In this document: positions 61,002-64,000 of the stretch, in pieces
Position numbering within the stretch: position 1 is the stretch's first letter
How the letters are laid out: every line of letters starts with the position of its first letter
Source of the DNA: JBNJFY01 sp051747265
GTDB lineage: Bacteria > Bacteroidota > Rhodothermia > Balneolales > Balneolaceae
DNA: 64,000 bases
Assembly: GCA_051747265.1 (NCBI GenBank)
Contig: JBNJFY010000001.1
Location: 744,001 to 808,000 of the forward strand
Direction: 5' to 3'
Notes under the pieces: model-generated
Database searches by the model: none
Told to the model about the DNA's origin: nothing
Seen by the model: only the letters and a program-made list of their open reading frames with translations
Translations under genes and position numbers: made by a program

Positions 61002-64000
61002 ATGCCATACCGCTTCCTCATATTGGAAGACAATCCCCGAGATGTCGATTTAATGATTCGTTATTTAAAGCGAGCCGACCTGGACTTCACCTATCATCAT
61101 GTGGAAAAAGGAGCAGAGTACCAGCAAGCATTAACAGAGTTTCAACCCGACCTCATACTATCCGATTTCAACCTGCCTTCGTTTGATGGATTGGAAGCCA
61201 TTAAAATCAAAAACCAATCTTCAGGCGATACACCACTGATTATCGTTTCGGCAACCGTTGGAGATGAGGTAGCCGTGGAGTTGATGAAAAAAGGAGCCAC
61301 GGATTACGTACTTAAAGAGAACCTGGAAAAGTTGCCTCATACGGTAACCCGAACGTTGGAACAGCAGCGAGCACTACAAAAGCGCAAAGAGATTGAGGAG
61401 CAAAACAAGCGGTATCTTCGACGCCTCAACTACCTCTTTGATAATAGCTTGGACGCCATTTTCCTTTCTCGTCCCGATGGCCAAATTCTTGATGCCAACC
61501 CTGCCGCCTGTGAAATGTTTGGTTATTCGCACCAAGAAATCTGCGCTATAGGGCGCAGCGGATTAATGGACGAAAGTGATCCCGTGAACCAAGCCGCAAT
61601 TCGGGAGCGTGCCGAAGAGGGGGTCTATAAAGGCGTCTTGAACATGACGCGCAGTAATGGCGATAGCTTTGCCGCCGAGGTCACCACCCGGATCGAAAAG
61701 GATGACCAGGGTGTTGAAAGTGCCTATGTCATCTGTCGGGATATTTCCGAACGGATTCAAACCATGCAAGAGCTGGAAGCCGATCGCAAGTTGCTACAGT
61801 TGCAAAAGGATATCGCTTTTGTGGTCAACGAGAACTTATCCCTGAACGACGCTTTGCGGCAGTGTTTGCAAAAGATCCACCCCTTCCTGAATTCCCAGAT
61901 CGGGCATCTATTTTTTATCCATCCGAACAAACATACCATTTCGTCTAGTGAAATTTGGGTAACTCCCGATGACCATGACTACTCTATTTTCAGGAAAGCC
62001 ACCCGACAAGCCGATCTGGAAACCACCACCAATCTCATAAATACAGTGATCGAACAGAAAACGCCCTACTGGATCGCCGATTTACACAAATTTGATAATT
62101 ATGTGCGTATCCAGGCGGCTGATAAAGAAGGCCTAGTCGGTGCGGTGGTTATTCCCATTTTGGTTCAGGATGAAACGGTGGCGGCCCTGGAATTCTATTT
62201 TGATCATCCCACGGAGCAAGACCAGGCGTTGATGGATCAGCTAATGGTGATCAGTACACAGATCGGACGGTTAATAGAGCGACATGAGGCCCTGCGAGAA
62301 CTGCAGGCTCAAGAACGGCAGTATCGCTTGCTGGCCGAGAACTCCTCCGATGTAGTGATTCAATCTCGTGACGGTGGTCGCATTACCTATGTCTCTCCAT
62401 CCATCCATGATATGCTGGGCTATGATCCCCAAGAGATTCTGGGTAGTTATGGCGAAGAGTGGATCCATCCGGATGATATGGAGAACTACCAGCTGGGTCG
62501 CGAGAAACTTTATGGCGATGAAGACCAGTGGAAAACCATTGTTCGCGTTCGACACAAAAAAGGCCACTATATTTGGGTGGAGATGCTGGGTACTACGGTC
62601 TATGACAAACAAGGTGAAATTCATGAAGTTCAAACTGCGCTCCGCGATGTCACCGATCGGGTAAAAACCCATCAAGCTCTGGAACAAGAAAAAGAGTTTA
62701 ACGATCAGTTGATCAACAGCCTCCCCGGCCTGTTTTTCCTGATCAACGAGGACTTACAAGTCATTAAGGTCAACAACAACTTTAGCCGATTATTGGGCTT
62801 TGATAAATCGTTGCCCGAAAATAATCAACCCCTGGCCCTCTCCTATGTACGGGAGGATCAGCAACACTTAGCGAAACAGAGTATCCGCGAAGCTTTTGAA
62901 GAGGGGCACACAGAAATTGAGTTGGATATCATCAGCTTGGATGGGCATACTACTCCTTTCTGGTTTACAGGGGTAACCATTCAACGGCATGGAGAAACGT
63001 TACTACTAGGCACGGGTATTAATATTTCGGATCGTAAAAAAGCGGAAACTCAGCTACTGCAGGAAAAGAATTTTGTGGATCGCGCCATCAACAGTTTACC
63101 CGGACTGTTTTATGTGATCAATGCTGATCAAGAGTACGTGCGCGTAAATGACAACTTTATCGACGAACTGGGATACTCGTGGGAGGAAGTGCAACAGATG
63201 CATCCCCTGGATTTCTACCCGGAAGCATACCATGAGCTTATTTCCCAAGCCATTCAACAAGCATTTGAAGATGGGGAAGCTGGTATTACCGCCCAAATCC
63301 AAACCAAAGACGGCCGCCTTCCCTGGTATCAGCTAACCGGTGCTTATGTAACTCAAGGTGGGAAAGATTACATTTTGGGTACCGGCATTAATATCACTGA
63401 TCGGATAGAAACGGAACAACACCTCAAAGAAACGCTGGATGAGAACCGGGTTCTGCTGGCCGAAGTGCATCACCGCGTGAAGAATAATTTGGCGGTAATA
63501 GCGGGTATTTTGCAGTTACAAAGTTTTGATATTGAGGACGAGACCGTCAAAAGGAAGCTGCGAGACAGTGATATGCGCATAAAATCCATCGCGCGCATTC
63601 ATGAGCAGCTCTATCAATCCAAACAATTCTCTTCTCTCCGTTTGGATGAACATATTGAATTATTGGTTCACGAAATTAAGAACACCTATCAAGTTTCTTC
63701 TCCGGTTGACCTTCAACTGGATCTGGAACCGCTAGAAATTAGTATGAACCAAGCCATTCCTGTTGCATTGATTTTACATGAACTGATCTCCAACAGCTTT
63801 AAACATGGTGCTCCACTGGCCCCTGACCCCCATCTCAGAATTGGACTAAGTACGGATGACGAACAAGTTAAAATACTGGTTTCCGACAATGGTCCCGGAT
63901 TGCCGGACAATTTTAACCTCCAGCAGGCGGATTCTCTGGGCATGGAACTGGTAACTGCGCTAACCGATCAGCTGGGAGCCACCATCAACTATTCCGATGC
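61002..64000 (+). CDS. receiver-PAS-GAF-PAS-HWE/HisKA_2 sensor kinase, 3' end outside window
   Basis: An open frame from the ATG at 61002 to the window edge (999 codons so far). The N-terminal receiver (about 1-125) has ILEDNPRDVDL, its Asp in LSDFNLPSFDG and the Lys in DYVLKENL. PAS (about 145-260, FDNSLDAIFLSRPDGQILDANPAA), GAF-like (about 270-425) and three further PAS domains follow (about 435-560, 565-685, 690-805; the last two with NSLPGLF). The HisKA_2/HWE-type H-box has His ~821 in EVHHRVKNNLAVIAGILQLQS, then the start of a HATPase (LILHELISNSFKHG, SDNGPGLPD). It probably receives phosphate from, or acts with, the two genes just upstream. The end of the HATPase domain is missing only because the window stops. 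Confidence 0.92.
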   Translation, partial: MPYRFLILEDNPRDVDLMIRYLKRADLDFTYHHVEKGAEYQQALTEFQPDLILSDFNLPSFDGLEAIKIKNQSSGDTPLIIVSATVGDEVAVELMKKGATDYVLKENLEKLPHTVTRTLEQQRALQKRKEIEEQNKRYLRRLNYLFDNSLDAIFLSRPDGQILDANPAACEMFGYSHQEICAIGRSGLMDESDPVNQAAIRERAEEGVYKGVLNMTRSNGDSFAAEVTTRIEKDDQGVESAYVICRDISERIQTMQELEADRKLLQLQKDIAFVVNENLSLNDALRQCLQKIHPFLNSQIGHLFFIHPNKHTISSSEIWVTPDDHDYSIFRKATRQADLETTTNLINTVIEQKTPYWIADLHKFDNYVRIQAADKEGLVGAVVIPILVQDETVAALEFYFDHPTEQDQALMDQLMVISTQIGRLIERHEALRELQAQERQYRLLAENSSDVVIQSRDGGRITYVSPSIHDMLGYDPQEILGSYGEEWIHPDDMENYQLGREKLYGDEDQWKTIVRVRHKKGHYIWVEMLGTTVYDKQGEIHEVQTALRDVTDRVKTHQALEQEKEFNDQLINSLPGLFFLINEDLQVIKVNNNFSRLLGFDKSLPENNQPLALSYVREDQQHLAKQSIREAFEEGHTEIELDIISLDGHTTPFWFTGVTIQRHGETLLLGTGINISDRKKAETQLLQEKNFVDRAINSLPGLFYVINADQEYVRVNDNFIDELGYSWEEVQQMHPLDFYPEAYHELISQAIQQAFEDGEAGITAQIQTKDGRLPWYQLTGAYVTQGGKDYILGTGINITDRIETEQHLKETLDENRVLLAEVHHRVKNNLAVIAGILQLQSFDIEDETVKRKLRDSDMRIKSIARIHEQLYQSKQFSSLRLDEHIELLVHEIKNTYQVSSPVDLQLDLEPLEISMNQAIPVALILHELISNSFKHGAPLAPDPHLRIGLSTDDEQVKILVSDNGPGLPDNFNLQQADSLGMELVTALTDQLGATINYSD

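Overview
The window most likely comes from a member of the Balneolota (Balneolaceae-like) or a close Bacteroidota-group relative. Three things support this. Two very large secreted proteins end in NYPNPFNP-type type IX secretion (T9SS) sorting domains. Two hybrid two-component proteins fuse histidine kinase, receiver and AraC domains. There are also TonB-dependent and OMP beta-barrel proteins, and the base composition is moderate. The phylum assignment is inference; no rRNA or tRNA gene was seen.

Layout. 1-942: end of a TcmP-like gene plus its three-Cys-motif (DUF5131/Gp37-Gp68) partner, in AT-richer DNA. 1010-12030: mostly housekeeping genes: a secreted hypothetical, DUF1761, an M48 Ste24-like protease, a Mut7-C RNase-domain protein, a serine-palmitoyltransferase-like alpha-oxoamine synthase, a degenerate DEAD-box protein, SRAP/HMCES, MscS, SecG and MnmE. 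12379-17253: a T9SS surface protein of about 1624 aa built from ten beta modules alternating in two types. 17457-18752: an outer-membrane-like hypothetical. 18733-19355: a deletion scar joining a response-regulator head to an OMP tail. 19412-43045: a 7877-aa giant modular surface protein, translationally coupled (TAGATG) to an upstream OmpA-domain barrel gene at 43046-44506. 45219-50862: two hybrid sensor/AraC proteins on either side of an EF-hand gene. 50951-54074: an arsenic operon (arsR, arsM, acr3, arsC) with two ArsR-type operators and interspersed short repeats. 54141-55538: an M28 peptidase. 55754-57949: a TonB-dependent receptor. 58190-64000: a sensor cluster (PAS/GAF kinase, Rcp1-like receiver, then a REC-PAS-GAF-PAS-HWE kinase cut by the window end).

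Themes. The right half of the minus-strand block (44507-50862) looks like a regulatory and surface-display locus. Two HTCC regulators lie next to the coupled OmpA/giant-adhesin pair, whose upstream region carries two copies of a GCACAAACGTG palindrome. Short inverted-repeat elements recur in intergenic DNA: a 131-bp element with 17-bp terminal repeats occurs twice in opposite orientation, and a second family has GTTAATCGTTATT-type arms. A GTAGG-N6-CCTACAA dyad lies upstream of both the 1624-aa surface protein and the PAS/GAF kinase cluster.

The strongest candidates for something undescribed are the OmpA/giant-protein pair with its nested super-repeats and operators, the HTCC/EF-hand cluster, the TcmP/three-Cys pair, and the paired 131-bp element.
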